DNA of 64,000 nucleotides from CAIMUS01 sp963708455. Lineage in GTDB: Bacteria > Pseudomonadota > Gammaproteobacteria > Competibacterales > Competibacteraceae. The translations under genes and the position numbers were made by a program. Shown here piece after piece: positions 34,441 through 42,543 of this stretch (positions are counted from its first letter, which is position 1; every line of letters begins with the position of its first letter). The stretch spans positions 496,001 through 560,000 of the forward strand of contig CAVPSQ010000004.1 of assembly GCA_963708455.1 (NCBI GenBank), given 5' to 3'. Under the pieces are notes generated by a model. That model was not told the DNA's origin. It did not search any database and worked only from the letters and a program-made list of their open reading frames with translations.

Positions 34441-35710
34441 TTTCATGTGGCCGGGTAGATACCGTCTTGGCGCTTAGTTTGCAAGCGCCCATTTAGGGTC
34501 AAAGGGACGGCCCGACTTGAGGACGCCATAGGCCAGCGTCAGCAGTTTGCGCATGGCGGCACAAACGATCACCTTACCGGCTTTGCCCTTGGCCTTGAGC
34601 CGTTCGCAGCACGCCCGCACGAGGGGGTTGTGCTGGCCGGCGACGATCGCCGGGAAGTAGAGGGCTTTGCGCAGTAAGGCATCGCCGGTTTTGGAGAGCC
34701 GGGTCTGGCCTTGGTACTTACCGGACTGGCGCCTGCCGGGGACAAGCCGGCGAAGGCGGCGACGCCCTTGGCATTGTCGAACCGCTGGATATCACCCAGG
34801 CAGGCGAGTATCACCGCGATGGTGGCCTCACCCAGGCCGGGGATCGTATCCAGCAAATCGCGCCGCTTGCGGAGATCGGAATCCTGCTCGAGGTGGTCGT
34901 GGATGGCGGTACGGGTTTGTTCGATTTCGGTGTTCAGCAGGTCGAGCAGCCGGGTGATGGAGGGCTGGACTGTGGCGTCGGCGCCGTCTTGGCGGTTGTG
35001 CTCCATCTGCCGCATCTCCAGCAGGTCGTCCAGGCGGCGCACCCGCGCCTGCAGCTCCCGGACGGCCGGGGGTAACGGCTGCCAGGCGGGCGGTTGATGC
35101 AGGTGGCAGAACCGGGCGATCCGCTTGGCGTCGCTCTTGTCGGTCTTGGTCCGGCTCAGTTCCGCTTTACCGAAGGCATGAATCTGAGCGGGGTTGACGA
35201 CGCTCACGGTGATACCCTGCTCGACCAAGTAGGTCGCCAGGGCCTCGCCATAGCGCCCGGTGGCTTCCAGGCAAACGTGCACCGGCGCGAACGGGCGCAA
35301 CCAGATGAGGAACGCCTCGAAGCCGGCGGCGGTGTTCGGGAAGACCTTGGTCTTGTACTTGCCGTCAACGAGGGCGGCGACGTCAAACTTGGCCTTGGCA
35401 ATATCGACGCCGATGGGGGTAACTAACTGTGAAGTGAGAGACATAACTGTGTCCTGACAGGCAGCAATGACAGTAGGATACCGATCATCCGGCACCTCTA
35501 GCCAGGTTCAGCCTTATGCATTCAGGGTGTCGCCCAGGGCGGACCTCCGATACCGTTCGAACTCAAAGGCTAGCGGGGACACCGGGCGACGATCTACGTA
35601 ACAGGCTCAAGGGCCTCAGGTCGGGTACGTCTTGCCCGGTCTCCGGCCCGATGATCAGTCGGGGATTCCGTCTCATGATAGTAAGATCAGAATCAAGATA
35701 TAAGGTCGGG
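34441..35710 (-). mobile_element. IS110-family insertion sequence (ends approximate)
   Basis: IS110 elements lack terminal inverted repeats, so exact ends cannot be set by eye. The 5' non-coding part upstream of the transposase (about 35445-35700) is where this family encodes its bridge RNA. Both flanks are rich in the local palindromic repeats, the kind of target some IS110 members prefer. Confidence 0.5.
34474..35444 (-). pseudogene. IS110-family transposase, one-base frameshift
   Basis: With one base added near 34738 (in a CCCC run) the gene encodes a 323-residue IS110 recombinase. The N-terminal DEDD domain shows GVDIAKAKFDV, LEATGRYGEAL and RTKTDKSDAKRIARF. The C-terminal half has the helix-hairpin-like LLDTIPGLGEATI and, after the shift, QSGKYQGQTRLSKTGDALLRKALY. 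The start is MSLTSQ at 35444. As the break is a homopolymer indel it may be an assembly error, so the element might be active. Confidence 0.8.
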
Positions 35711-35845
35711 TAGAGCCAAGGAGCCGAGTAGCCCGCTTCTGGCTCCTATATTTCTGCTGGCGTATTAAAGCCAGGTGGGTCGGGTACAGGACGTGCCCGA
35801 CAGGCACTGCAACGCAATCGTAAAGCCGTCGGGCAACACTTCAGC
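35701..35845. repeat. REP-like palindromic repeat (family 1)
   Basis: Contains ctcctatatttctgctggcg, tattaaagcc, then gggtacaggacgtgcccgac and cgtcgggcaac. Related blocks lie at 36545, 37655, 38703 and 39178. The units pair as tcgggcaa/ttgcccga-type hairpins. Confidence 0.6.
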
Positions 35846-35866
35846 TTGCTTTGCTGTCTCCCGTGC

Positions 35867-36288
35867 CTAAGCCTGGTCCCATGGATTGAGGTACTTTACA
35901 CCAGTCGTCTCAATATCCTTAATATTACGGGTCACCCGGTCACCAGGGTTAAATCATGCACTTTCGCGGTGGCGGCTAGAAGAGAGTCGATTACTGCCAG
36001 GTTGCGGTCCGCATGGAGTTCGCCCCAAACTCCTGCTATCGCAGGATCGATGGCGATAATGCGGTCGGAAAAAAGCAATTCGATACCGTCCAGCCAGTGG
36101 GCAAGACTGGCGGCAGCCGGTTGATCGGTCTTGCGCCGACGAGCTATTCCTTTAGCCAGTTCGCCAAGGGTCAGCACACTGATATATAACTCTGTCTGAT
36201 CCCTCTGCTGAAGCCAGGTAATTACATTCTGGTAAGGCAACCGCTTGCCCGTTTCCGATAGCACATTGGTATCGAGTAAAAAGCTCAC
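35867..36288 (-). pseudogene. VapC-type PIN toxin with C-terminal frameshift
   Basis: The frame MSFLLDTNVLSETGKRLP...LTLGELAKGIARRR...VIDSLLAATAKVHDLTLVTG stops at 35932. After an apparent 8-base insertion (gggtgacc on the coding strand, next to its own inverse) the expected ending RNIKDIETTGVKYLNPWDQA continues in another frame to 35867. The first three acidic residues remain, but the last helix and strand are lost, so activity is doubtful. The start overlaps the antitoxin stop by four bases (ATGA). Confidence 0.75.
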
Positions 36289-36550
36289 AGATCGATCTCC
36301 CGGCCGAGATCATGCGGCCGCTCGATTTCAAAATTATCCACCTGGGGGCCGGATAGCAGATAGTCTTTAAAATCGGGTTTGGCGGCTTCCCATCGGCGAT
36401 AGTCCTTAACCGAAAGGACAATCACCTTATCCTTACCATGACGGGTGATCACCTGGGGACCTTCTGTCTCGGCCAATTCGATCAATTCGCTGAATCGGCT
36501 TTTCGCTTCGTTAACCTGCCACTTTGCCAAGTTTTGACTTCTATGACCAT
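36285..36550 (-). CDS. Phd/YefM-type antitoxin (start region altered)
   Basis: An antitoxin with the core WQVNEAKSRFSELIELAETEGPQVITRHGKDKVIVLSVKDYRRW. Its best start in frame is a TTG at 36530, giving about 81 residues. An ATG at 36550 (MVIEVKTWQ) looks like the original start but is out of frame because tggcaaag next to tggcag resembles an 8-base duplication. So it is either a weakly started gene or a pseudogene. The partner toxin overlaps its end by four bases and is also damaged. Confidence 0.65.
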
Positions 36551-36635
36551 GGTACCGGACGTGCCCGACAGGCACCGCGCCGAACCGGGGAAATGTTGGG
36601 CAACGCTGACGCTTTTGCCCGACCTAACTTACTTC
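36545..36635. repeat. REP-like palindromic repeat (family 1)
   Basis: Holds ggacgtgcccgacaggcacc, cgccgaaccggggaaatgtt and gggcaacgctgacgcttttg, then cccgacc. Lies between the antitoxin start and the convergent end of the DUF3368 gene. Confidence 0.65.
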
Positions 36636-36647
36636 ACAGTCTCACCT

Positions 36648-37145
36648 TTACTCTCCAATATCGGCTAATACCGCTTCGATCACCTCTCGACTGATGAAAT
36701 AATCGACGGACATGAACTGTTCCAGTATCGGCCGCGCAGCGGGAATCAGGCCCCGCAGCTTAGCCATACCGATCACGGTAGCTGTCCCCATAAAGGCAAT
36801 ATCCTGTCGTTTGGCTTCGGCGCGACCAGTGCGGTCGTCCATCAACAGGAGCGCATCAGGTTCCTGTAGCGCCAGGGCGATGGCGCTGGCTTCACCGGCG
36901 TCGACACCCGGATTAAGTGGACGCCAAGCGCCGGGCACAAGGTCCCGGCAACACAGCCAACCGGCTTCCAGCGCGGCCTGGAGGGCCGCGGCGCCGGGAA
37001 AATCGCCTGGCGGCAGAATTTCGTCGCGAACCACGGTGGTGATCGACACCCGTTCGAATAGACGGCGCAGCAGGTCGAGCGCGGCGATACGCGCTAGCGC
37101 GATCAAGGGTCCGGCGTCGGCGATTACGACTGGCGTTGCAGCCAT
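36648..37145 (-). CDS. DUF3368 PIN-like toxin
   Basis: A 165-residue DUF3368 protein, a PIN-fold family, with VVIADAGPLIALARI, VVRDEIL, VDAGEASAIALAL and LLMDDRTGRAEAKR in order. The last motif is characteristic of the family. It overlaps by 22 bases the UPF0175-type gene upstream, its usual partner. It likely acts as a ribonuclease toxin. The C-terminus (MSVDYFISREVIEAVLADIGE) is complete. Confidence 0.88.
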   Translation of the reverse strand: MAATPVVIADAGPLIALARIAALDLLRRLFERVSITTVVRDEILPPGDFPGAAALQAALEAGWLCCRDLVPGAWRPLNPGVDAGEASAIALALQEPDALLLMDDRTGRAEAKRQDIAFMGTATVIGMAKLRGLIPAARPILEQFMSVDYFISREVIEAVLADIGE

Positions 37146-37474
37146 TTCCGCGCTGTCTTCATTTCATCCTGGGTTTCTGCGGGACTGGCGGCGCTCAACG
37201 GAATGCCCAGACTGGACAGCAGGGTCAGCATTTCCGGCAACTTTTTACCCGCCATGCGGGCGGCGGCGCCGGCGGAAATGGCGCTGTTTTTGAAAAGCAC
37301 CACAGCCAAGGCAGTCCGCACGGCATCTACATCCGGCAGACCGAGCTTGTCCAGCGCAATGAGCAGCGCTTCGGCGTGATCCCGATTGGTGACTATCACC
37401 AAGTCGTCTTCCTTGGCTGCCCTCAAAGCAGTAGAAGGGTTCGATTTCAACTGGCGGATGCTGACAGTTTGCAT
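37124..37474 (-). CDS. UPF0175-type antitoxin with Phd-like N-terminus
   Basis: A 116-residue protein. Residues 1-45 resemble a Phd-type antitoxin (MQTVSIRQLKSNPSTALRAAKEDDLVIVTNRDHAEALLIAL). Residues about 50-95 are UPF0175 (AVVLFKNSAISAGAAARMAGKKLPEMLTLLSSLGIPL). The start at 37474 is chosen over 37489 because the Phd-like segment begins there. Overlap with the DUF3368 gene marks a toxin-antitoxin pair. The Phd/UPF0175 fusion is a recurrent arrangement. Confidence 0.85.
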   Translation of the reverse strand: MQTVSIRQLKSNPSTALRAAKEDDLVIVTNRDHAEALLIALDKLGLPDVDAVRTALAVVLFKNSAISAGAAARMAGKKLPEMLTLLSSLGIPLSAASPAETQDEMKTARKWLQRQS

Positions 37475-37654
37475 GCAATGTTCCTGCATTATGTAGGAAC
37501 AAAGATTGTAGCCCAGGTGGTTCGATGGCAGCAAGGCGCTACTCTCCGCAACCAAAGAAAAAAGGGGTTTCCGCCAGCGCCGCACCAGCGCGGTAGCGCG
37601 GTAGGGCGGTAGGGCGGGTTAGCGCAGCGTAACCCGCCGGAACTGGCTCTACCG

Positions 37655-37785
37655 CTTCTGGCTTCTATATTTCTGCTGGCGTATTAAAGCCCGGTAGGTC
37701 GAGCACAGGACGTGCCCAACAGGCACCGCGCCGAACCGGGGAAATGTTGAGCAACGCTTCGCTTTTGCTCGACCTACGACCGCTA
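37655..37785. repeat. REP-like palindromic repeat (family 1)
   Basis: Shares ttctatatttctgctggcgt, attaaagcc, and caggacgtgcccaacaggca with the block at 35701. It also has a ttgagcaacgcttcgctttt hairpin. The 412-base gap 37475-37886 holds only this and a gtagggcgg short tandem repeat near 37595. Confidence 0.65.
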
Positions 37786-37886
37786 CGCGCGACACCTACA
37801 GCATTACGCTGAATGCGTACTACTGAATATAACAACCAAAACAATAAACAACGGTATAATTCCATTATTTAATGAGAGTTATTGCT

Positions 37887-38108
37887 ATGACTGAGGACAC
37901 TGAAAATCTTGTCTTGACTATCCTGAAAGATATTCAGACGCGCCTGGGTCGGATGGAAGAGCGGCTGACTAACCTGGAACTACGCATGGCCGCACAAGAA
38001 CAGCACTTAGGGACACTCGTCATATCGCTGCCATCAATCCATGATCGCATCGATTCCCTGACGCGCCGCGTTGAACATATCGAGCGACGGCTTGAACTGC
38101 AAGGGTAA
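37887..38108 (+). CDS. Small coiled-coil protein
   Basis: A 73-residue, almost fully helical protein (MTEDTENLVLTILKDIQTRLGRMEERLTNLELRM...DRIDSLTRRVEHIERRLELQG) with regular heptads of leucine and isoleucine. It resembles the minus-strand protein at 38757 in both ends. Such small proteins often sit next to PIN toxin-antitoxin genes and may form homotrimers; their function is unknown. The ATG at 37887 is preferred to one at 37872. Confidence 0.7.
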   Translation: MTEDTENLVLTILKDIQTRLGRMEERLTNLELRMAAQEQHLGTLVISLPSIHDRIDSLTRRVEHIERRLELQG

Positions 38109-38256
38109 TGGTGACTGAGCCCGGTAGGTAGGGTGCGCACCGCGTCTCTTTACGGACGCGAAATACGGCATGGACGGGGATTTCGGCGATGGCCTATTCG
38201 GCATTCGGCGCGCCCGTGTCGAACCCATCGGAATAACCGAGCGAGATGGGCCGAGG

Positions 38257-38439
38257 TCAGTATTTCGGGGTCAGGCCGGCTTGTTTGCAGAGTTCGTTTG
38301 CAGTGATGCGATCAAACTGCCGATGGCGCTTGACTGGAATCGCCTTCTGGCCATCAGTGTAGATGGACTGATTGGCGCCTTCGCGGAGTAGGCGGAATCC
38401 ATTGGATTCAAGGTACTTCACAAGATCACGCCGGTGCAC
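38257..38439 (-). CDS. hicA: HicA-type mRNA interferase toxin
   Basis: A 60-residue HicA toxin (RRDLVKYLESNGFRLLREGANQSIYTDGQKAIPVKRHRQFDRITANELCKQAGLTPKY). This dsRBD-fold family normally uses a histidine after the GSSH/GGNHS-type motif. Here it reads GANQS, with glutamine at the usual catalytic histidine position, so activity may be lost. The GTG start at 38439 overlaps hicB by 14 bases. It comes after hicB, the reverse of the most common order. Confidence 0.82.
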   Translation of the reverse strand: MHRRDLVKYLESNGFRLLREGANQSIYTDGQKAIPVKRHRQFDRITANELCKQAGLTPKY

Positions 38440-38665
38440 CGACCAAGTCGATCTCCACGGGGAGTTGCTCAATTAAGGCATTGTTAGAAGGGATTTCTTT
38501 ACCGAGCTCTCGGTATGCCAGAACCATCTCGCCGAGCGCATCGCGGAGCATGGTTCTGCATTCATCGAGATCAGCGCCCTCGGTGACCACTTCTGGCCAC
38601 TCGACGAGTTGACCCATATAACCATCTGCCAGCCGGGTGTATTTGGCGGTGTAGCTACATAGCAT
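38426..38665 (-). CDS. hicB: HicB-type antitoxin
   Basis: A 79-residue HicB with the partial RNase H-like fold: LADGYMGQLVEWPEVVTEGADLDECRTMLRDALGEMVLAYRELGKEIPSN. The ATG at 38665 starts MLCSYTAKYTR. It overlaps hicA by 14 bases. No separate DNA-binding domain is visible, so any autoregulation would involve a partner or the N-terminal strand. Confidence 0.85.
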   Translation of the reverse strand: MLCSYTAKYTRLADGYMGQLVEWPEVVTEGADLDECRTMLRDALGEMVLAYRELGKEIPSNNALIEQLPVEIDLVGAPA

Positions 38666-38702
38666 ATCGTTTACCTCGTGCAATAACCAAATCAATGTAA
38701 CC

Positions 38703-38748
38703 ACTGAAAACGTCGGGCAACGCTGGCGCTTTTGCCCGACTACAGTGC
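38703..38748. repeat. REP-like palindromic repeat (family 1, short)
   Basis: The unit aaaacgtcgggcaacgctgg followed by cgcttttgcccgac forms a compact hairpin between hicB and the small coiled-coil gene. Confidence 0.6.
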
Positions 38749-38756
38749 TATACGGC

Positions 38757-39002
38757 TCAGCTTTCGTGGAGTTCCAAGCGGCGCTCGATACGATCAATAC
38801 GGGCGGCCAGCCGGTCGTAACTGGCGTGTTGCTCGACCACCTCGCCGTACATGTGCGCCAAGTCGCGCCGCATTCCGGCAACCGTAACTTCCAGGTTCGA
38901 GAGCCGCGATTCAATCCGGCTGAACCGTTCACCGTGGTCGGCTTGGGTAGCGCGGATGGCTCGAAGGTGTTCAAGGACAAGGTTTTCAATGTTGTCGGTC
39001 AT
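38757..39002 (-). CDS. Small coiled-coil protein, paralogue
   Basis: An 81-residue helical protein (MTDNIENLVLEHLRAIRATQADHGERFSRIESRLSNLEVTVAG...RIDRIERRLELHES). Start and end match the protein at 37887 (MTE/DxxENLVL and RRLEL). The two flank the HicBA pair. Start at 39002 by comparison with that paralogue. Confidence 0.7.
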   Translation of the reverse strand: MTDNIENLVLEHLRAIRATQADHGERFSRIESRLSNLEVTVAGMRRDLAHMYGEVVEQHASYDRLAARIDRIERRLELHES

Positions 39003-39177
39003 TTTTACTTCCCCTTCTGTCGTTGCCACTCACCGCCATCGTCGGCTCCACATGGGTACGGTTGAACATGGCCATGTTGGTTGGCTGCAACGCTTGGCGG
39101 ATACCGCTTGCATTTACAGCACACTCTACCTAATTGCCACAATCAACGCCACACGCCCGCAGCGCGCAGGGCAGGTT

Positions 39178-39280
39178 AGCCCGGTAGCATTAGAATCAAG
39201 ATCCAAGGTCGGGTACAGGATGTGCCCGACAGGCACCGCCACGAACCGGGAAAACGTCGGGCAACGCTGGCGCTTTTGCC
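39178..39280. repeat. REP-like palindromic repeat (family 1)
   Basis: Holds aaggtcgggtacaggatgtg, cccgacaggcaccgcc and cgtcgggcaacgctggcgct, and is interrupted at 39281 by the MITE-like element. Part of the 714-base gene-free interval 39003-39716, in which the rest shows nothing I recognise apart from the acnB leader. Confidence 0.65.
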
Positions 39281-39422
39281 GGGTATCCACTTAAGCCGGG
39301 ACACTGCGCAGGTTGACCGCAAAGGGCCGGCGAGGAGGCCGGCGCTCCCAGGGTCGGGCAGACTGACCGCAGTAGGCCGGCGAGGACATCGACGCGATTG
39401 TCCCGCCTTAAGTGGGTAGCCT
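39281..39422. repeat. MITE-like element, copy 1
   Basis: 142 bp with terminal inverted repeats gggtatccacttaagccggg / cccgccttaagtgggtagcc. It is flanked on both sides by TTTTGCC (39274-39280 and 39423-39429), which looks like a target-site duplication. Orientation is opposite to copies 2 and 3. The centre carries ggccggcgaggaggccggcg-type stems. Confidence 0.75.
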
Positions 39423-39716
39423 TTTTGCCAGACATACGTCGCTGATTTTAAAAGCAATTCTTAACCAACCACCCCCAACCCTTTCCCACCAGGGGGCAGG
39501 GGGTTTTCATACAGGCTCTTATCCTGTCGAGAGAGCGGAGGTTTCGTGTAGGCTCTAAAAGAAAATAACATACCTCGTCAATCAAGTTCACCCTAACCCC
39601 GATACAGGCTAGAATACAGCGCTTTTTTCCAATCACCTTGGCACTTGCCGGGGAGCCGTTAGGTCATCTACCTGCCGCCCTTTCCGGGAATTGACAATCT
39701 AAGAGGGGTCTGATCC

Positions 39717-42275
39717 GTGCTAGAAGCCTATCGCAAACACGTCGCAGAACGCGCCGGCCAGGGCATACCGCCACTGCCACTGAGTCCGCAGCAGACTGCA
39801 GAACTGGTGGGGTTGCTGAAAAATCCGCCGGTCGGCGAACAGGGAATCTTACTCGAACTGTGCACTCATCGCGTGCCGGCGGGCGTCGATCAGGCCGCTT
39901 ATGTTAAAGCCGCTTTTCTGGCCGACGTAGCCACAGGCAAGGCCAGCTCGCCTTTGATTGACCGTGTCCATGCGGTTCAACTGCTGGGGACCATGCTGGG
40001 CGGCTATAACATCCAGCCGCTGATCGCGGCGCTGGACGACGCCGCACTGGCCCCGGCGGCGGTGAAGGCGCTGGCGCACACCCTGCTGATGTTCGACGCC
40101 TATCATGACGTGATCGACAAGGCCGCGGGCAACCCCTTCGCCAGGCAGGTGGTGGACGCCTGGGCGAATGCTGACTGGTTCATCAGCCGGCCCAAACTGG
40201 CGGACAAGATCACCGTAATCGTGTTCAAGGCACCCGGCGAAACCAACACCGACGATCTGTCCCCCGCCGCCGACGCCTGGAGCCGTCCGGATATTCCGCT
40301 GCACGCCCAGGCCATGTACCGCGCCCGTATCCCCGACGCGTTGGCTACCATCCAAAAGCTTAAAGAAACCGGTTATCCGGTGGCCCTGGTCGGCGACGTG
40401 ATGGGCACCGGCTCCTCGCGCAAGTCTGCTATCAACTCCGTGCTCTGGCATATCGGTCACGATATTCCCTTCATCCCCAACAAGCGCCAGGGCGGGGTGA
40501 TTCTGGGCGGCAAGATCGCACCGATTTTCTTCAACACCGCTGAGGATTCCGGCGCGCTGCCTATCGAATGCGATGTCGCCGGACTCAACACCGGCGATGT
40601 GATCCATATCTATCCCTACGAGGGCAGCATCGCCAACGAGGCTGGCGAGACGGTCAGCACCTTTACTCTCAAGCCCATCACGATGCCGGATGAGGTGCGC
40701 GCCGGCGGCCGCATTCCGTTGATTATCGGGCGGACTCTGACCGACAAGACTCGCGCCGCGCTGGGTCTGCCGGTTGCTGATCTGTTCCAGCGTCCTGTGT
40801 CGCCTAAGGATACCGGCAAGGGTTATACGCTGGCGCAGAAGATGGTGGGACAGGCTTGCGGCGTGACCGGCGTCCGTCCCGGCGCTTATTGCGAACCGCG
40901 TATGACCACGGTCGGCTCGCAGGATACTACCGGACCGATGACCCGCGATGAATTAAAGGAACTGGCCTGCCTGGGTTTTTCCGCCGATCTGGTGATGCAG
41001 AGCTTCTGTCACACCGCGGCCTATCCCAAGCCGGTGGACATCGAAACCCATCATACGCTGCCGGATTTTATCGCCTTGCGGGGCGGCGTGTCGCTGCGGC
41101 CCGGCGACGGCATCATCCATTCCTGGCTGAACCGCATGCTGCTGCCCGACACCGTCGGCACCGGCGGCGATTCCCATACCCGTTTCCCGATTGGCATCAG
41201 CTTCCCGGCCGGCTCCGGCTTAGTGGCTTTTGGCGCTGCGTTGGGCGTGATGCCGTTGGACATGCCGGAATCGGTGCTGGTGCGCTTCAAGGGTCAGATG
41301 CAGCCTGGCGTCACCCTGCGCGATCTGGTCAACGCCATTCCCTATGTCGCTATCCAGCGCGGCCTGCTGACCGTCGCCAAGCAGGGCAAGCAGAACGTGT
41401 TTTCGGGGCGGATTCTGGAAATCGAGGGCCTGCCGGATCTCAAGGTAGAACAGGCCTTCGAGCTTTCCGACGCCTCCGCCGAGCGCTCCGCCGCTGGCTG
41501 CACGGTGCGGCTGAACAAAGAGCCGATCAGCGAATACCTGCAATCCAACATCACCCTGCTGAAATGGATGATCGCCAACGGCTATCAGGACCCTCGTACC
41601 CTGGAGCGGCGGATTCAGGCTATGGAACAGTGGATCGCCAGGCCGCAGTTGCTGGAACCCGATGCGGACGCTGAGTACGCCGTAATCATCGACATCGATC
41701 TGAACGAGATCAAGGAGCCGATTCTGGCCTGCCCGAACGATCCCGACGATGTGAAAACGCTGTCCGCCGTGGCCGGGGAGCGGATTGACGAGGTGTTTAT
41801 CGGCTCCTGCATGACCAACATCGGTCACTACCGCGCTGCCGGCAAGGTGCTGGAGCAGGTCAGCAATATTCCCACCCGGTTATGGATCTCGCCGCCCACC
41901 AAGATGGACGCCCATGAATTGATCGAGGAAGGCTATTACAGCATTTTCGGCAGGGCTGGCGCGCGCACCGAAATGCCCGGCTGTTCGCTGTGTATGGGCA
42001 ATCAGGCCCGGGTCAAGGACGGGGCGACGGTGATGTCCACCTCCACCCGCAACTTCCCCAACCGCATGGGCAAGGATTCCAATGTCTATCTGGGTTCAGC
42101 GGAACTGGCGGCGGTATGCGCCATTCTGGGGCGGATTCCGAGCTTCGCCGAATACATGCAGTACATGAGAACCATCGACACGATGGCGGCGGATATTTAC
42201 CGCTATATGAACTTCGACCAGATTCCCGAATATCGGGAAGTGGCGGATAAGGTGATCGCGACGGTGGCGGCATAA
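39717..42275 (+). CDS. acnB: Aconitate hydratase B (bifunctional 2-methylisocitrate dehydratase)
   Basis: An 852-residue AcnB of the TCA cycle, which interconverts citrate and isocitrate. The N-terminal HEAT-like domain (MLEAYRKHVAERAGQGIPPLPL) is followed by the swivelling domain with GTGSSRKSA and the catalytic domains. Iron-sulfur ligands are in GSCMTNIGHYRAAG and PGCSLCMGNQ. The start is a GTG at 39717 preceded by AAGAGGGG. It is a single gene with no close partner; meaB follows after 268 bases that include a MITE-like element. Confidence 0.96.
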   Translation: MLEAYRKHVAERAGQGIPPLPLSPQQTAELVGLLKNPPVGEQGILLELCTHRVPAGVDQAAYVKAAFLADVATGKASSPLIDRVHAVQLLGTMLGGYNIQPLIAALDDAALAPAAVKALAHTLLMFDAYHDVIDKAAGNPFARQVVDAWANADWFISRPKLADKITVIVFKAPGETNTDDLSPAADAWSRPDIPLHAQAMYRARIPDALATIQKLKETGYPVALVGDVMGTGSSRKSAINSVLWHIGHDIPFIPNKRQGGVILGGKIAPIFFNTAEDSGALPIECDVAGLNTGDVIHIYPYEGSIANEAGETVSTFTLKPITMPDEVRAGGRIPLIIGRTLTDKTRAALGLPVADLFQRPVSPKDTGKGYTLAQKMVGQACGVTGVRPGAYCEPRMTTVGSQDTTGPMTRDELKELACLGFSADLVMQSFCHTAAYPKPVDIETHHTLPDFIALRGGVSLRPGDGIIHSWLNRMLLPDTVGTGGDSHTRFPIGISFPAGSGLVAFGAALGVMPLDMPESVLVRFKGQMQPGVTLRDLVNAIPYVAIQRGLLTVAKQGKQNVFSGRILEIEGLPDLKVEQAFELSDASAERSAAGCTVRLNKEPISEYLQSNITLLKWMIANGYQDPRTLERRIQAMEQWIARPQLLEPDADAEYAVIIDIDLNEIKEPILACPNDPDDVKTLSAVAGERIDEVFIGSCMTNIGHYRAAGKVLEQVSNIPTRLWISPPTKMDAHELIEEGYYSIFGRAGARTEMPGCSLCMGNQARVKDGATVMSTSTRNFPNRMGKDSNVYLGSAELAAVCAILGRIPSFAEYMQYMRTIDTMAADIYRYMNFDQIPEYREVADKVIATVAA

Positions 42276-42311
42276 GGCAGGCGCCTGAGACTGTATGAAT
42301 ATTGCCGAACC

Positions 42312-42339
42312 CGCCCTCCTGGCAGAAAGCCGGGAGGGT
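42312..42339 (+). terminator. Hairpin after acnB, possible terminator
   Basis: cgccctcctggc pairs with gccgggaggg around agaaa, 37 bases after the acnB stop. No T-run follows, so termination would need Rho or the hairpin may serve RNA stability. Confidence 0.4.
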
Positions 42340-42360
42340 CTCGGTTACCTGGCAGATACA

Positions 42361-42502
42361 GGCGACCCACTTAAGGCGGGACCAGCGCGTCGGTGTCCTC
42401 GCCGGCTTGCTGCGGTCAGTCTGCCCAACCCTGGGAGCGCCGGCGTCCTCGCCGGCCCTTTGCGGTCAACCTGCGCAGTGTCCCGGCTTAAGTGGCTACC
42501 CC
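42361..42502. repeat. MITE-like element, copy 2
   Basis: 142 bp with ends cgacccacttaaggcgggac and gtcccggcttaagtggctac. The centre ccctgggagcgccggcgtcc is followed by tcgccggc, the same as in the copy at 63235. Lies between acnB and meaB. Confidence 0.75.
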
Positions 42503-42543
42503 CTCTAGCCGCCTCATCAACCCTTCGATGACCATCCTAGCTG

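Noticed and set aside
35700..39280. CRISPR array among the short repeats
   Set aside because: Repeats are palindromic units of unequal spacing with no uniform spacers and no cas genes.
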